Shown here piece by piece: positions 10,104 to 18,652 of a DNA stretch of 64,000 nt; the stretch's first letter is position 1, and the number at the start of each line of letters is the position of its first letter. The stretch is from Tropicimonas isoalkanivorans (lineage in GTDB: Bacteria; Pseudomonadota; Alphaproteobacteria; Rhodobacterales; Rhodobacteraceae): NCBI RefSeq assembly GCF_900112335.1, contig NZ_FOLG01000001.1:372001-436000 (forward strand), written 5' to 3'. A model generated the notes under the pieces. It made no database searches. It was not told the DNA's origin and saw nothing but the letters and a program-made list of their open reading frames with translations. The position numbers were made by a program, and so were the translations under genes.

Positions 10104-11498
10104 ATGTCCGTTGGACCCGCACCTGAAACACGTAAGAACCAATTCCTGACCCGCCCCATCGGGCGGTTGTTCCTGTCGAATGCCCTGCCCATGGCGGTGG
10201 TCCTGTCGACGGGTGGCTTGTTGAACGTCATTGACGGGATTTTCGTCGGGCGCTTTGTCGGCGCCCAGGCCCTTGCCGCAGTCAGCCTGGCGTTTCCTGT
10301 CGTCATGCTGCTCACGGCACTCACCACGTTGGCGGGCGGCGGCATGTCGAGCCTGCTCGCGCGCCATCTCGGCGCCGGGTCCCGCACAGAGGCGGAGGCC
10401 GTCTTTGCTGGCGCGCATGGGCTGGCTTTGGCCATCAGCGCGGTGTTGGTCGCGGGAGCGTTGGCGCTCGGTCCGGCCACCGTCTCCGCGCTCGCCGCCG
10501 GAAATTCGGCGGTGGCGGGGCCGGCGCAGAGCTATCTGCTGATCCTGATCCTGGGCGCACCCATCCAGTTCGGTTTGGGCTTGCATGCCGATGCCATGCG
10601 CATTGAAGGACGGGCCGGACATATCGCCGTGCTGTCGGTGCTCGTGAACCTGCTGAACATTGGGGCCAACTATGTCGCGATCGTGCTTCTCGGGCTCGGC
10701 GTGGCGGGCTCAGCTCTCGGCACCGTCAGCGCGCAGACCCTTGGGTTGGTGCTGCTGTTGCTGGTGCGGGCGCGCGATCGCGATCTTCTTCCCCTCGGCG
10801 CCCTTTTGCGGGCGAGTTGGCTGTCGGGATGGCGGCAGATCTTGTCGCTCGGCCTCCCCCTTTGCCTGAACTTCATCGGGATGGCGCTGGTGGCAAGCAT
10901 GGTCCTTCTCGTCATCGGCACCACCGACGCGGATCATGCCGCCTATATCGCGGCTTACGGTGTGGTGACGCGAGTTCTGGGACTCGCCTTCCTGCCGCAG
11001 ATGGCGATCGCGCTGACGACTCAGAGCATCACCGGCAACAACGCCGGCGCGGGCCGCATGGATCGGGCCACGTCTGCCCTGAGACTTGCCATGGGGAGCG
11101 CGCTCCTCTGGTGTCTCGGCGTGACGCTGGCGGGCGCGTTTGCCGGCGCGTCGTTGGGCGCGTTGTTCTCGGACGATCGGAGCGTGGTCGCGGCGGTCGC
11201 GGCGATTCTGCGACCGATGACGGCTCTTTACGCCATCACCGGGCCGATCCTCGTCCTCGCCCTGCATTTTCAGGCGATGGGCTACCCGCTCCGGACCGCG
11301 GCGCTGACCCTGGTGAAGCCCTGGGTGCTGACGCCGGCGCTTCTCGTCGTCCTGAATGCCCTGGCGGGGATAGATCGCCTGTGGTTCGCCTTTCCGGTGG
11401 CGGATGGCGTGCTGCTTGTCCTGGCTCTGACCATGGTCCGTCGCGGCCACCTGATCGCCCCCGTCCAGGGGACAGCGGATGCAAAGGAGGCGGCGTGA
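10104..11498 (+). CDS. MATE family efflux transporter
   Basis: A 464-aa integral membrane protein with about twelve hydrophobic segments in two related halves, the length and shape of MATE cation/drug antiporters (MatE domain twice). Early family features are LPMAVVLSTGGLLNVIDGIF followed by FVGAQALAAVSLAFPV; the second half begins near LSLGLPLCLNFIGMA. It would export organic cations or drugs in exchange for Na+ or H+. The ATG follows CGGAGGAGTGAGCG, a strong ribosome site. It is a single gene preceded by a long non-coding stretch. The substrate is unknown. Confidence 0.88.
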   Translation: MSVGPAPETRKNQFLTRPIGRLFLSNALPMAVVLSTGGLLNVIDGIFVGRFVGAQALAAVSLAFPVVMLLTALTTLAGGGMSSLLARHLGAGSRTEAEAVFAGAHGLALAISAVLVAGALALGPATVSALAAGNSAVAGPAQSYLLILILGAPIQFGLGLHADAMRIEGRAGHIAVLSVLVNLLNIGANYVAIVLLGLGVAGSALGTVSAQTLGLVLLLLVRARDRDLLPLGALLRASWLSGWRQILSLGLPLCLNFIGMALVASMVLLVIGTTDADHAAYIAAYGVVTRVLGLAFLPQMAIALTTQSITGNNAGAGRMDRATSALRLAMGSALLWCLGVTLAGAFAGASLGALFSDDRSVVAAVAAILRPMTALYAITGPILVLALHFQAMGYPLRTAALTLVKPWVLTPALLVVLNALAGIDRLWFAFPVADGVLLVLALTMVRRGHLIAPVQGTADAKEAA

Positions 11499-11630
11499 CA
11501 CGATGTTCGGGTGAAGTACGCGGAGAGGTCGGACCTTCGCGAAGAATGTCCGGCCGCCCGAACAGGTTTTTTCCGGGCCGCCCTGACCGACATCCGTCCC
11601 GTATCGAAAGCTGACTCACCGCCAAAACGA

Positions 11631-11660
11631 GAAAGGGCGCTGCCGTGGCAGCGCCCTTTC
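11631..11660 (-). terminator. Intrinsic terminator of bioY
   Basis: A near-perfect 13-14 bp stem GAAAGGGCGCTGCC/GGCAGCGCCCTTTC with a tiny loop. On the minus strand it is followed by TCGTTTTGG, placing it just after bioY. It may also stop transcription coming from the convergent MATE gene. Confidence 0.75.
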
Positions 11661-11681
11661 AAAGTCCGGTTACGTGGCCGG

Positions 11682-12287
11682 CTAGCCGCGGGCTTTACCC
11701 ACCAGTTTCCAGGCCGCCGGCAGGAGCATCGCGGCCAGCGCCAGTTTCAGGGCGTCGCCGACGAGGAACGGCGTCAGGCCCCAGGCGAGGATCGGTTGGT
11801 CCCAGCCGTAGAGCTGGCCGAGCCACAGCAGGCCGGGGACGTAGATGAGCGCGTTGCCGACCAGCATGGCGACGGCCATTTTCGGTGCCGAGCGGTCCCA
11901 GCCGATACGGGCGAACCAGCCGAGGGCGACGGCGGCGAGGACGTAGCCCACGAGGTAGCCGCCGGTGGAACCCATCATGTACTGGATGCCGTGCAGATCG
12001 GCAGTGGAGCTTTGGAACACGTCAAAGCCGAGGGCGCCGACGAGCATATAGCCGAGGATCGTCGCGAGGCCGAGGCGCGGGCCGTAGGCGGCGCCGATGG
12101 TCAGAACGGCGAAGGTGCCGAGGTTCATCGCCACCGGAGAGCCCGGCACGGGCACTTTGATCTGCGCCATCAGAGCCAGAAGGGCGATGCCGGTCACGAA
12201 CAGGACCGCCTGCTTCACGCGCAGCGCGGTGCCCTCGCTGGGGCCGATCGCTTCCACGAGTGCCTTGTCGAATGTTGCCTGGGCCAT
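11682..12287 (-). CDS. bioY: Biotin transporter BioY
   Basis: A 201-aa membrane protein of the BioY family, the substrate-binding S component for biotin uptake, working alone or with an ECF ATPase/T module. Recognisable features are IKVPVPGSPVAMNLGTFAVL near the first helices and STGGYLVGYVLA and GLTPFLVGDALKLALA toward the end, with six hydrophobic segments. No bioM or bioN is adjacent. The start MAQATFDKAL is preferred because it has a GAGGAG site upstream; ATG or longer readings upstream lack one. No BioR-type box was noticed. Confidence 0.93.
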   Translation of the reverse strand: MAQATFDKALVEAIGPSEGTALRVKQAVLFVTGIALLALMAQIKVPVPGSPVAMNLGTFAVLTIGAAYGPRLGLATILGYMLVGALGFDVFQSSTADLHGIQYMMGSTGGYLVGYVLAAVALGWFARIGWDRSAPKMAVAMLVGNALIYVPGLLWLGQLYGWDQPILAWGLTPFLVGDALKLALAAMLLPAAWKLVGKARG

Positions 12288-12357
12288 GTCCCCGGTCTCC
12301 TCGTCCATGTTGGTTCGTTTGGGCAAGATGTGCCGCAAAGGCGCGGACTTCGCAAGG

Positions 12358-12783
12358 TCACGCAGGGTGATACCAGCTTTGCATTACGTAGTTCTTCCGC
12401 GGCCCGTCGACGCGCCAGAGGCTGGACCACGTGGGCCAGGCGGTGAAATCGTAGTGCACGCGGTAGTCGTCGGGCGCGCACCAGTGGGTTGCTTTCGGGG
12501 CGTCGGAGGGGTGGAAGCGGTGGAAGGGACGGCCATCGTCGAAGAGGACGGCGATTTGCGCGCCGTCGGCCTGCCAGAGGTAGCGGCGGGTGGCGGTCAT
12601 CGGCGGGCTGCCGGGGCGGATAAGCGTGCCCTTTTCTTCGAGGATCAGGCCCTCGCCTGCCCGGGAAAACGTTGCGGTGCCCTCCAGCCGCAGCACATGG
12701 CCGGAGCGGGCGTCGTCGATCCGCCGCTCCAGCCGCCAGAGGCCTTCGAAGCTGTCCAGGTTCACGTCGGGACGTTCAGCCAT
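12358..12783 (-). CDS. DUF6314 family protein
   Basis: A 141-aa soluble protein with the pattern FEGLWRLERRIDDARSGH, GTATFSRAGEGLILEEKGTL and ending YVMQSWYHP, which I associate with the DUF6314 family, probably a small beta-barrel of lipocalin-like type. No catalytic residues are evident. The ATG at 12783 has AGGTGG just upstream; an in-frame GTG two codons earlier is possible. It is 70 bp upstream of bioY on the same strand, but nothing ties it to biotin. Confidence 0.75.
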   Translation of the reverse strand: MAERPDVNLDSFEGLWRLERRIDDARSGHVLRLEGTATFSRAGEGLILEEKGTLIRPGSPPMTATRRYLWQADGAQIAVLFDDGRPFHRFHPSDAPKATHWCAPDDYRVHYDFTAWPTWSSLWRVDGPRKNYVMQSWYHPA

Positions 12784-12882
12784 GCCCACCTCGGCCAGGG
12801 GAAGTTTGGGGCGTCTTCGCAGGGTCCGGCGGCTGGTGCAAGCGGCGGGCCGCGCCGCAGGGGGGGCGGCGCGGCTGCGGCG

Positions 12883-13989
12883 TCAGGCCGCGGTCTTGCT
12901 GTCCTCGTCGAGGAACGGGTAGTCGACGTAGCCCTCGGCGCCGCCGCCGTAGAAGGTGCTCTGGTCGGGTTCGTTGAGATCGGCGCCGACGCGGAGGCGC
13001 TCCGGCAGGTCGGGGTTCGCGAGGAAGTCGCGGCCGATGGAGACGGCGTCGGCGCGGCCTTGGGCGATGGCCTCGGCGGCGCTGTTGCCGTCGTAGCCGC
13101 CGTTGGGGATGTAGAACCCGTCGTAGCCTGCGCGGAGGCGGTCCAGCATCTCGCGGCCGGCGGAGTCTTCGCCGGTGCCGGGGAAGGATTCTACGACGTG
13201 CAGGTAGGCCAGGCTCTTGGACGCGACCATGCTGTAGGCGGCACGGAACAGCGTTTCGGGGTCGCTGTCGGAAATGTCGTTGGCCTGCCCGAGCGGCGAG
13301 AGGCGGACGCCGACGCGGTCCACGCCCCAGACGTCGATGACGGCGTCGAGCACGTCGGAGAGCAAGCGCAGGCGGTTTTCGACCGACCCGCCGTAGGCGT
13401 CCTCGCGGTGGTTCACGCCGTCCTGCAGGAACTGGTCCAGCAGGTAGCCGTTGGCGCCGTGGACCTCTACCCCGTCGAACCCGGCCTCCTTCGCCATTTC
13501 CGCGGCGTGGCGGTAGTCGGCGATGAGGGCGGGAATCTCGTCCAGCGGCAGTTCGATGGGCTCGGAGGTGGCCTCGAACCCGTTCGCGGTGAAGGTCTGC
13601 GCCTCGGCGCGGACGGCGGAGGAGGACACGGGCTGTCGGTTGTCCGGCAGAAGCGAGACGTGGCTGATCCGGCCCACGTGCCAGAGTTGGCAGAAGATGC
13701 GGCCACCGGCGGCGTGGACTGCGGCGGTGATCTTCTTCCAGCCGGCGACGTGCTCGGGGGTGTAGATGCCGGGCGTGTCGATATAGCCCTTGCCCATGGC
13801 GGAGATCTGGGTGGCCTCGGAGATGATCAGGCCGGCGCTGGCGCGCTGGGCGTAGTAGCGTTCGGCAAGCTCTCCGGGTGTGCCGTCGGGGTGCGCCCGG
13901 TTCCGGGTCAGCGGTGCCATCAGGATGCGGTTGGGGAGTTCCATCGCGCCCATCCGCGTCGGATGGAACAGGATGCTGTGATCGGTCAT
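12883..13989 (-). CDS. Alkene reductase, Old Yellow Enzyme family
   Basis: A 368-aa FMN-dependent ene-reductase that reduces activated C=C bonds with NAD(P)H. The barrel begins FHPTRMGAMELPNRILMAPL, followed by TRNRAHPDGTPGELAERYYAQRA. The substrate-binding pair His-x-x-Asn lies in VHGANGYLLDQFLQ, followed by NHREDAYGGSVENR, and FMN phosphate binding is around SIGRDFLANPDLP. Length is typical of NemA-type reductases. The gene is divergent from purB. Physiological substrate is unknown; such enzymes often detoxify electrophiles. Confidence 0.93.
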   Translation of the reverse strand: MTDHSILFHPTRMGAMELPNRILMAPLTRNRAHPDGTPGELAERYYAQRASAGLIISEATQISAMGKGYIDTPGIYTPEHVAGWKKITAAVHAAGGRIFCQLWHVGRISHVSLLPDNRQPVSSSAVRAEAQTFTANGFEATSEPIELPLDEIPALIADYRHAAEMAKEAGFDGVEVHGANGYLLDQFLQDGVNHREDAYGGSVENRLRLLSDVLDAVIDVWGVDRVGVRLSPLGQANDISDSDPETLFRAAYSMVASKSLAYLHVVESFPGTGEDSAGREMLDRLRAGYDGFYIPNGGYDGNSAAEAIAQGRADAVSIGRDFLANPDLPERLRVGADLNEPDQSTFYGGGAEGYVDYPFLDEDSKTAA

Positions 13990-14092
13990 TCGAAATCTCC
14001 TAGGGAGTGTGTCGCCTATTCGGGAGCCTACGCGTCACCTGCGCACACTGTTCCCTGCACCAAAGCAGACTCACCGTGCGAAAATGCGCAGA

Positions 14093-14118
14093 CCGCCCCG
14101 GCGTTCTTGCCGGGGCGG
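14093..14118. other. Perfect 10-bp hairpin in the divergent purB leader
   Basis: CCGCCCCGGC (14093-14102) and GCCGGGGCGG (14109-14118) form a perfect stem around GTTCTT, 61 bases before the purB start codon and not at the 3' end of either flanking gene. No T run follows. It may be an attenuator or a protein site in the purB leader. Confidence 0.4.
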
Positions 14119-14179
14119 CGGGGCTTGGGTATGACGGCGGCGCCCACCGGCGCACCGCAAATGAGAAGGCAGAGCCCGC

Positions 14180-15487
14180 ATGATCCCCCGCTATTCCCGC
14201 CCCGACATGGTCGCCATCTGGTCGCCAGAGACGAAGTTCCGCATCTGGTACGAGATCGAGGCGCACGCCTGCGATGCGCAAGCCGAGCTTGGCGTGATCC
14301 CGCAGGCGAACGCGGACGCAGTGTGGAAGGCGAAGGACGTGGACTTCGACGTGGCCCGGATCGACGAGATCGAGGCCGTCACCAAGCACGACGTCATCGC
14401 CTTTCTGACCCACCTTGCAGACATCATCGGCAACGATGAAGCGCGGTTCGTGCACCAGGGCATGACTTCCTCGGACGTGCTGGATACCTGTTTCAACGTG
14501 CAACTGGCCCGCGCGGCCGACATCCTGATCGCGGATGTGGAGGGGCTTCTGGCCGCACTCAAGCGCCGTGCCTACGAGCACAAGGACACGGTGCGCATCG
14601 GCCGGTCCCACGGGATTCACGCCGAACCCACCACGATGGGGCTGACCTTTGCCCGGTTCTATGCGGAGATGGACCGCAACCTCTCTCGCCTGCGGGATGC
14701 CCGGGCGGAAATCGCCACGGGCGCCATTTCGGGCGCAGTTGGCACCTTCGCCAACATCGATCCGGCGGTGGAGGAGCACGTCTGTGCCAAGATGGGGTTG
14801 GTGCCTGAGCCGATCTCGACGCAGGTCATCCCGCGCGACCGCCACGCGGCCTTTTTCGCAACGCTGGGCGTGGTGGCGAGTTCGGTGGAGAACATCGCGA
14901 CCGAGATCCGTCACATGCAGCGCACCGAAGTGCTGGAGGCCGAGGAATTCTTTTCCAAGGGCCAGAAGGGCAGCTCCGCGATGCCGCACAAGCGCAATCC
15001 AGTGCTGACGGAGAACCTGACCGGCCTTGCACGGCTGGTGCGCGGCATGGTGATCCCGGCGCTGGAGAACGTGACGCTCTGGCACGAGCGCGACATCTCG
15101 CACAGCTCGGTGGAGCGCAATATCGGGCCCGATGCGACCATCACCCTCGATTTCGCGCTGGCCCGCCTGACCGGGGTGATCGACAAGCTGGTCGTCTATC
15201 CCAACAACATGCTCGCCAACATGAACAAGTTCCGTGGGCTGGTGATGAGCCAACGGGTGCTGCTGGCGCTGACCCAAGCCGGGGTGAGCCGGGAGGACGC
15301 GTATTCGCTGGTGCAGCGCAACGCGATGAAGGTCTGGGAACAGGGCAAGGACTTCAAGGAAGAGCTTCTGGCCGATCCGGACGTGTGCGCGGCGCTCTCG
15401 CCGGAGGCGATCGAGGAGAAATTCGACCTCGGCTATCACACCAAACACGTCGACACGATCTTTGCCCGCGTCTTTGGCGAGGACTGA
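14180..15487 (+). CDS. purB: Adenylosuccinate lyase
   Basis: A 435-aa enzyme of purine synthesis acting twice: on SAICAR and on adenylosuccinate, releasing fumarate. The fumarase/aspartase superfamily signature GSSAMPHKRNP is complete, with its flexible loop Ser. The second region TSSDVLDTCFN and the third SHGIHAEPTTMGLTFA carry the catalytic His. Length and start (MIPRYSRPDMVAIW) match the family. It is divergent from the ene-reductase gene. Confidence 0.97.
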   Translation: MIPRYSRPDMVAIWSPETKFRIWYEIEAHACDAQAELGVIPQANADAVWKAKDVDFDVARIDEIEAVTKHDVIAFLTHLADIIGNDEARFVHQGMTSSDVLDTCFNVQLARAADILIADVEGLLAALKRRAYEHKDTVRIGRSHGIHAEPTTMGLTFARFYAEMDRNLSRLRDARAEIATGAISGAVGTFANIDPAVEEHVCAKMGLVPEPISTQVIPRDRHAAFFATLGVVASSVENIATEIRHMQRTEVLEAEEFFSKGQKGSSAMPHKRNPVLTENLTGLARLVRGMVIPALENVTLWHERDISHSSVERNIGPDATITLDFALARLTGVIDKLVVYPNNMLANMNKFRGLVMSQRVLLALTQAGVSREDAYSLVQRNAMKVWEQGKDFKEELLADPDVCAALSPEAIEEKFDLGYHTKHVDTIFARVFGED

Positions 15488-15553
15488 GGCAGGGGGTCTG
15501 CTGTCGCGGGTGCCCGGCGATTGGAAGGCCGGTCAGGCGGAGTGGGGCGCGCG

Positions 15554-15742
15554 ATGTCTGACTCGCTGACGCTCTCTCCCCTGACGGCGACGGTGCTGTT
15601 GCTGGTTCTCGTCTTTGCCGGGCGTGCGTTCCGGCAGAACTGGAAGGCACAGGGGGCGTTCTGGCGCGTCAAGGCCTGGGCCTATGGCCTCGCCGCCGTC
15701 ATCGCCTTCGCGGCGCTGGCATTCTTGCAAGTGCAGGCCTAA
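15554..15742 (+). CDS. Small membrane protein, 62 aa
   Basis: Two hydrophobic segments (LSPLTATVLLLVLVFAGRAF and WAYGLAAVIAFAALAFL) flank a basic loop, so this is probably a two-pass inner membrane protein. It begins 66 bp after purB on the same strand and ends tail-to-tail with nqrM. No family is recognised. The ATG at 15554 is chosen because a Gly/Arg-rich longer reading from 15521 lacks membrane character; a GGAG lies upstream. Confidence 0.5.
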   Translation: MSDSLTLSPLTATVLLLVLVFAGRAFRQNWKAQGAFWRVKAWAYGLAAVIAFAALAFLQVQA

Positions 15743-15764
15743 GGCGCGGCGCCCGCGTGCCGAT

Positions 15765-15998
15765 TCAGGCCTTGCCGGCGGCCTTTCGGGCCCGGGGGCA
15801 TCCGGCGAGGCGGTCGCGGAGCGGGCTGTCCGGGTCGATATCCTTCTGACAGACCACGCATTTATCGGCTCCCGAGATCGCGTTCAGGCCGCCGCAGCTT
15901 CCCTTGATGCGCATCTTGGGGCCGACCAGCATGACGCCGATGGACATGCCGGCGATCACCAGCGCGATCAGGATGAAAGAAAATGCGAAAGTGGCCAT
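15765..15998 (-). CDS. nqrM: Na+-NQR maturation protein NqrM
   Basis: A 77-aa protein with one N-terminal membrane helix and a cysteine-bearing tail: the hallmark KGSCGGL (here RIKGSCGGLNAIS) followed by DKCVVCQKD and a last Cys in LAGCPRA. NqrM (DUF539) is needed for assembly of Na+-NQR, probably by delivering iron for the Cys-ligated iron centre between NqrD and NqrE. It follows apbE on the minus strand by 27 bp, and the pair diverges from nqrABCDEF, so the locus keeps all assembly factors together. Confidence 0.85.
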   Translation of the reverse strand: MATFAFSFILIALVIAGMSIGVMLVGPKMRIKGSCGGLNAISGADKCVVCQKDIDPDSPLRDRLAGCPRARKAAGKA

Positions 15999-16025
15999 GG
16001 CGTTCCGTCCGGTCTTTCAGGCAGT

Positions 16026-17051
16026 TTAATCGCCGTCGCGCAGCTTTTCAAAGGCCGGACTGGCGTGGGTCACGTAGTCCTGATCGGCCCCCTGCTCCGC
16101 GCGGGAGATGAAGAAGACGGCGAGATCGTTTTCTTCGGCCACCCGGAGCCCCTCCTCCTCGCCCAGAACGAGCATGGCGGTGGCGAGGGCGTCGGCCATC
16201 ATGCCGCTGTCGGCCAGTACCGTGACCGAGGTCGCCCGGTGGGTGATGGGGCGGCCCGTCGTCGGGTCGATGATGTGGGAGTAGCGCACACCGTCCTGCT
16301 CGGTGAAGTTGCGGTAGTCGCCGGAGGTGGCCATGCCGCGGTCCGAGACCGGCAGGATCATCTCAACGCTGCGGCTGGCCGGGTCCGGTGCTTCGATGCC
16401 GATCTGCCAGGGGGCGCCGTCTTCGTTCAGGCCGGCGGAGACGAGATCGCCGCCGATTTCCACCAGGTAGTTCTCGATGCCGAAGCCGCGCAGGGCCTCG
16501 GCCACCGCATCGTTGCCGTAGCCCTTGGCGATGGCGGAGAGGTTGACGGAGACGTCGGGGTCGATCTTGGTCAGGGTTTCGCCGTCGAGCCGGAGGGCGT
16601 CCCCCTGCCCCACGTGCTCCAGGGCGGCGGCGATGTCCTCGTCGGCGGGGATGGGCTCGCCCGGCGTCTTGGGGCCGAAACCCCAGAGGTCGATCAGCGG
16701 CGAAAGGGTGACATCGAACTTGCCGCCGGAGAGCGCGTGGACCTCGTTGGCGGCGGACATGACATGGGCCAGTTCCGGGGAGATGGTGACGGGGTCCGTG
16801 CTTTGTGCCTCGTTGAAGCGGGAGATTTCGGACTGCGGGTCCCAGTTCGACATGGAGGCGTTGACAGCGGACAGCGCGGCGTCCACGGCGGCCGACAGAT
16901 CGTCTTCGGAGACGTCGGCGGGGACCTCGACCGCGGTGACGTGGTAGGTGGTGCCCATGGTCTCGCCGGAGAGCTTGTAGGTCTCGGTCTTGTCCTCGCC
17001 CCAGCACGCGGCGAGCATCAGAACGGCGGGAAGGAGGGTGAAGGCACGCAT
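16026..17051 (-). CDS. apbE: FAD:protein FMN transferase ApbE (lipoprotein)
   Basis: A 341-aa periplasm-facing enzyme that covalently attaches FMN from FAD to threonine residues of NqrB and NqrC. It starts with a lipoprotein signal (MRAFTLLPAVLMLAAC). Typical ApbE elements follow: GETMGTTYHVTAV, AVNASMSNWDPQSEISRFN, LSAIAKGYGNDAVAEAL, LVEIGGDLVSAG and SHIIDPTTGRPI with the metal site. The start is the ATG preceded by an AGGA site; upstream Arg/Pro-rich reading is unlikely. Its substrate proteins are encoded immediately across the divergent promoter region. Confidence 0.94.
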   Translation of the reverse strand: MRAFTLLPAVLMLAACWGEDKTETYKLSGETMGTTYHVTAVEVPADVSEDDLSAAVDAALSAVNASMSNWDPQSEISRFNEAQSTDPVTISPELAHVMSAANEVHALSGGKFDVTLSPLIDLWGFGPKTPGEPIPADEDIAAALEHVGQGDALRLDGETLTKIDPDVSVNLSAIAKGYGNDAVAEALRGFGIENYLVEIGGDLVSAGLNEDGAPWQIGIEAPDPASRSVEMILPVSDRGMATSGDYRNFTEQDGVRYSHIIDPTTGRPITHRATSVTVLADSGMMADALATAMLVLGEEEGLRVAEENDLAVFFISRAEQGADQDYVTHASPAFEKLRDGD

Positions 17052-17299
17052 GGGAGTCCTGTGGGTCGGTGTCCGGTCGCCGGGGGTCTGCCCGTTTGCC
17101 GGCGCTCTGTCAACGCGGGCCCGTGCGCGGACCTGAGGCAATTGGTGCCCGATGAGTTGTGTTGCGCAGCGTCCTGTGTCTCACTATGAGGGACAAAATC
17201 GCCCGCTCGTGTATACCGTCGCCCACCGAATTAACGGCCGGACGCGTCGGAGGAGTCGGGCGGTCGCAGGGATGGAAACGGACAGCGCAGCACTCTGAG

Positions 17300-18649
17300 A
17301 TGCCGGAATTCAGCTTCAAGAAGGGCCTGGACCTGCCGATGAGCGGGGCACCAGTGCAGGAGATCGACGAGGGGCCGCGGATCGGGTCCGTCGGGGTGAT
17401 CGGGGCCGACACGCTCGGCCTGAAACCGGGGATGCTGGTGGCGGAGGGCGATACCGTCCGGCGCGGCCAGCCGCTCTATGCCCACAAGGACACGCCGGAC
17501 GTGCTGTTCACCGCGCCGGCCACCGGGCGGGTGCGGGCGATCAACCGGGGCGCGCGGCGGGTGCTGCAGAGCGTGGTGATCGACGTGGACGACCCGTCCG
17601 ACGCGGGCGAGGATTTCGGCGCTCTGGCAGAGGGCGCGGGCGCCATGACGGTGGCCGAGAAGCTCTGCCGGGCGGGGCTGTGGCCCGCGTTCCGCACCCG
17701 GCCCTACTCCCACGTGCCCGATCCGGCGACGCGGCCCACGGCGATCTTCGTGACCGCGATGGACACCGAGCCGCTCGCGGCCGATCCGGCGGTGGTCATC
17801 GCGGAACGGCCGGGAGAGTTCACCGCGGGTCTGGAGGCGATCTCGCATCTGACGGACGGAACCGTATGGCTCTGCAAGGCGCCGGACGCGGAGGTTCCCG
17901 GCGGCGATGTGGAGGGCGTGGAGGTCGCGACGTTCGAGGGGCCGCACCCGGCGGGGCTGGCCGGCACGCACATGCATTTCCTCGCGCCGCCGTCCGGGTC
18001 GCGGGTTGTGTGGACGATCTCCTACCAAGACGTGATCGCGATCGGGCACCTGATGCAGACCGGCCACCTGGACCCGACAAGGGTGATCTCGCTTGCTGGC
18101 CCGCGCGCTGTCAGGCCGCGACTGGTGCGGACGATTCTGGGCGCCAACCTGACGGACCTGACGGAGGGCGAGGTTGAGGGAGATGACCCGGTGCGGGTCA
18201 TTTCCGGCTCGGTGCTGACAGGGCGGATGTCCGACGACGGCCCGTTCGACTATCTCGGCCGCTACGCCCGCGCCGTCACGCTCATCACGGAGGACCGCGA
18301 GCAGGTGCTGCTGGGATGGATTCGGCCACGGCCCGACCAGTTCGCGGTGATGCCGGTGCTTGCCTCGGCGCTGGAAAAGATCAAGCGCTTCCCGATGGGC
18401 TCCAACCTCAACGGCGCGCGCCGCGCCTCGGTTCCGCTGGGCACCTTCGAGCAACTGATGCCGCAGGACATCCTGCCGACACAGCTTCTGCGCGCGCTGC
18501 TGGTGATGGACACCGACAGCGCCCAGGCGCTCGGCGCGCTGGAGCTGGATGAGGAGGACCTTGCGCTGTGCACCTTCGCCTGCCCGGCCAAGTACGAATA
18601 CGGGCCGGCCCTGCGCGCCAGCCTGACCAAGATCGAGAAGGAGGGCTGA
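17300..18649 (+). CDS. nqrA: Na+-translocating NADH:quinone reductase subunit A
   Basis: A 449-aa subunit of the membrane complex that oxidises NADH, reduces ubiquinone and pumps Na+. The start MPEFSFKKGLDLPMSG and the later GDTVRRGQPLYAHK and LFTAPATGRVRAIN stretches match NqrA, a cytoplasmic subunit associated with quinone binding. The start ATG gives the normal length; a longer in-frame reading from 17159 runs into the promoter region. First gene of nqrABCDEF, divergent from apbE. Confidence 0.96.
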   Translation: MPEFSFKKGLDLPMSGAPVQEIDEGPRIGSVGVIGADTLGLKPGMLVAEGDTVRRGQPLYAHKDTPDVLFTAPATGRVRAINRGARRVLQSVVIDVDDPSDAGEDFGALAEGAGAMTVAEKLCRAGLWPAFRTRPYSHVPDPATRPTAIFVTAMDTEPLAADPAVVIAERPGEFTAGLEAISHLTDGTVWLCKAPDAEVPGGDVEGVEVATFEGPHPAGLAGTHMHFLAPPSGSRVVWTISYQDVIAIGHLMQTGHLDPTRVISLAGPRAVRPRLVRTILGANLTDLTEGEVEGDDPVRVISGSVLTGRMSDDGPFDYLGRYARAVTLITEDREQVLLGWIRPRPDQFAVMPVLASALEKIKRFPMGSNLNGARRASVPLGTFEQLMPQDILPTQLLRALLVMDTDSAQALGALELDEEDLALCTFACPAKYEYGPALRASLTKIEKEG

Positions 18650-18652
18650 GCC

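Noticed and set aside
12097-14439. A 780-codon plus-strand frame over bioY, DUF6314 and the ene-reductase
   Set aside because: It is antisense to three genes with clear family motifs and its product is low-complexity Gly/Val/Ala.
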